Shown: in pieces, positions 13,144 to 14,157 of the stretch
How the letters are laid out: every line of letters begins with the position of its first letter
Numbering within the stretch: position 1 is the first letter of the stretch
Source of the DNA: Deltaproteobacteria bacterium
GTDB lineage: Bacteria; Desulfobacterota; GWC2-55-46
Reading direction: 5' to 3'
NCBI GenBank assembly: GCA_016218095.1
Contig: JACREV010000099.1
Span: forward strand, 1-14,157
DNA length: 14,157 nucleotides
Position numbers and translations under genes: made by a program
The notes under the pieces: model-generated
Databases searched by the model: none
What the model was told of the DNA's origin: nothing
Seen by the model: the letters and a program-made list of their open reading frames with translations, nothing else

Positions 13144-14157
13144 ATGAGGGAGTACCTTTTTACATCGGAATCGGTAACCGAAGGCCACCCGGATAAGGTC
13201 GCTGATCAGGTATCAGACGCCATATTGGACGCCATACTCAAGCAGGACCCGAAGAGCAGGGTCGCCTGTGAAACGCTCGTTACGACGGGTGTAGCCATCA
13301 TAGCCGGCGAGATAACGACCAACGCCCAGGTGAACTACCCGGACGTCGTCCGTGAGACGATAAGGGACATCGGATACACCGACGCCGCCATGGGCTTCGA
13401 TTACAAGACCTGCGCCGTGATGGTGACGCTCGACAGGCAGTCGCCCGACATCGCCATGGGCGTTGATACCGGCGACAACAAGGAGCAGGGCGCCGGAGAC
13501 CAGGGGCTCATGTTCGGGTACGCCTGCGACCACACCCCTGAACTCATGCCCATGCCGATCGATCTCGCCCACAAGATAACGATGAGGCTCGCCGAGGTGA
13601 GGAAGAAGGGTATACTTAACTTCATAAGGCCCGACGGCAAGAGCCAGGTGACGGTAAAGTACGTCGACGGCCGCCCGGTCGCGGTGGACACCGTCGTCGT
13701 CTCCAGCCAGCACTCGCCCGAGGTCGACAACAAGACGCTCCGCGAAGGCATCATCGAAGAGGTCGTCAAAAAGGTCGTCCCCGCGAACCTCCTTACCCCC
13801 AAGACCAAGTACCACATCAACCCGACCGGCAAGTTCGTCGTGGGCGGCCCGCACGGCGACTGCGGCCTTACCGGCAGGAAGATAATCGTCGACACCTACG
13901 GCGGCCACGGCTCCCACGGCGGCGGCGCGTTCTCGGGCAAGGACCCGTCGAAGGTCGACAGATCCGCCTCCTATCTCGCGAGATACATAGCGAAGAACGT
14001 CGTTGCCGCGGGGCTTGCCGCCGAGTGCGAGTTACAGCTCGCCTATGCGATAGGGGTCGCCGACCCGGTCTCGGTCATGGTCGACACCTTCGGCACCGAA
14101 AAGATTCCCGTTGAGAAGATAGAGGCGCTCATAAAGGCGAACTTCCGCATGAAGCCC
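13144..14157 (+). CDS. metK: S-adenosylmethionine synthetase (methionine adenosyltransferase), 3'-truncated by window edge
   Basis: MetK makes S-adenosylmethionine from methionine and ATP in the cytoplasm. The visible 338 residues are most of a protein of about 385-390. They include LFTSESVTEGHPDK (5-18, active-site His15), the gating-loop region DRQSPDIAMGVD, GAGDQGLMFGY (116-126) and the signature GGGAFSGKDPSKVDRSA. The ATG at 13144 is preferred because GGAGG (13131-13135) is 8 nt upstream; the in-frame ATG at 13138 is only 2 nt from it. One oddity is residue 130, where the usual ET after Cys-Asn/Asp is HT (His). It has its own strong promoter and is functionally separate from the PTS operon. 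Confidence 0.95.
   Translation, partial: MREYLFTSESVTEGHPDKVADQVSDAILDAILKQDPKSRVACETLVTTGVAIIAGEITTNAQVNYPDVVRETIRDIGYTDAAMGFDYKTCAVMVTLDRQSPDIAMGVDTGDNKEQGAGDQGLMFGYACDHTPELMPMPIDLAHKITMRLAEVRKKGILNFIRPDGKSQVTVKYVDGRPVAVDTVVVSSQHSPEVDNKTLREGIIEEVVKKVVPANLLTPKTKYHINPTGKFVVGGPHGDCGLTGRKIIVDTYGGHGSHGGGAFSGKDPSKVDRSASYLARYIAKNVVAAGLAAECELQLAYAIGVADPVSVMVDTFGTEKIPVEKIEALIKANFRMKP

Overview
This is 14.2 kb of GC-rich, gene-dense bacterial DNA. All genes lie on the + strand. The gene order kdsC-lptC-lptA-lptB-rpoN-hpf-ptsN-rapZ is the classic proteobacterial rpoN locus. The HPr kinase, the mannose-family PTS genes, the long-form HPF and the DUF1925/1926-type GH57 enzyme suggest a deltaproteobacterium-like Gram-negative (Desulfobacterota or a neighbouring lineage). 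This placement is an inference from gene content; no rRNA is present. Codon use favours AGG (Arg) and ATA (Ile) despite the high GC content.

Layout. Positions 1-1125 hold the C-terminal part of a GH57 glucanotransferase/amylase, followed closely by kdsC (KDO-8-phosphate phosphatase). A 237-nt intergenic region carries a strong extended -10 promoter and a roughly 157-nt potentially structured leader. Next come lptC, lptA and lptB (LPS transport) and rpoN (sigma-54). A second sigma-70-like promoter directly after the rpoN stop, with another structured leader, precedes hpf (long-form ribosome hibernation factor). A 176-nt gap with a 10-bp direct repeat and a perfect 15-bp inverted repeat precedes ptsN (EIIA-Ntr). 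Then come hprK, rapZ and a complete mannose-family PTS (EIIA, EIIB, EIIC, EIID), followed by ptsH (HPr) and ptsI (enzyme I). A third strong promoter drives metK, which runs off the right edge.

How the genes work together. The first half makes and exports lipopolysaccharide: KdsC makes KDO, and LptC/A/B move LPS to the outer membrane. The middle is regulatory: sigma-54, HPF, EIIA-Ntr and RapZ. The last part is a phosphorelay in which PtsI phosphorylates HPr on His18. HPr can pass phosphate to the mannose-type EIIA/EIIB for uptake through EIIC/EIID, and probably to EIIA-Ntr. HprK can phosphorylate HPr on Ser49. Compared with the E. coli locus (…hpf-ptsN-rapZ-npr), hprK is inserted between ptsN and rapZ, and the npr position is taken by a whole sugar PTS with its general enzymes.

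I see no mobile element, CRISPR array, tRNA or rRNA, and no clearly novel protein system. The most open questions are the non-coding leaders of lptC and hpf and the inverted repeat before ptsN. I could not match these to known RNA families by eye, and no folding or database search was run.
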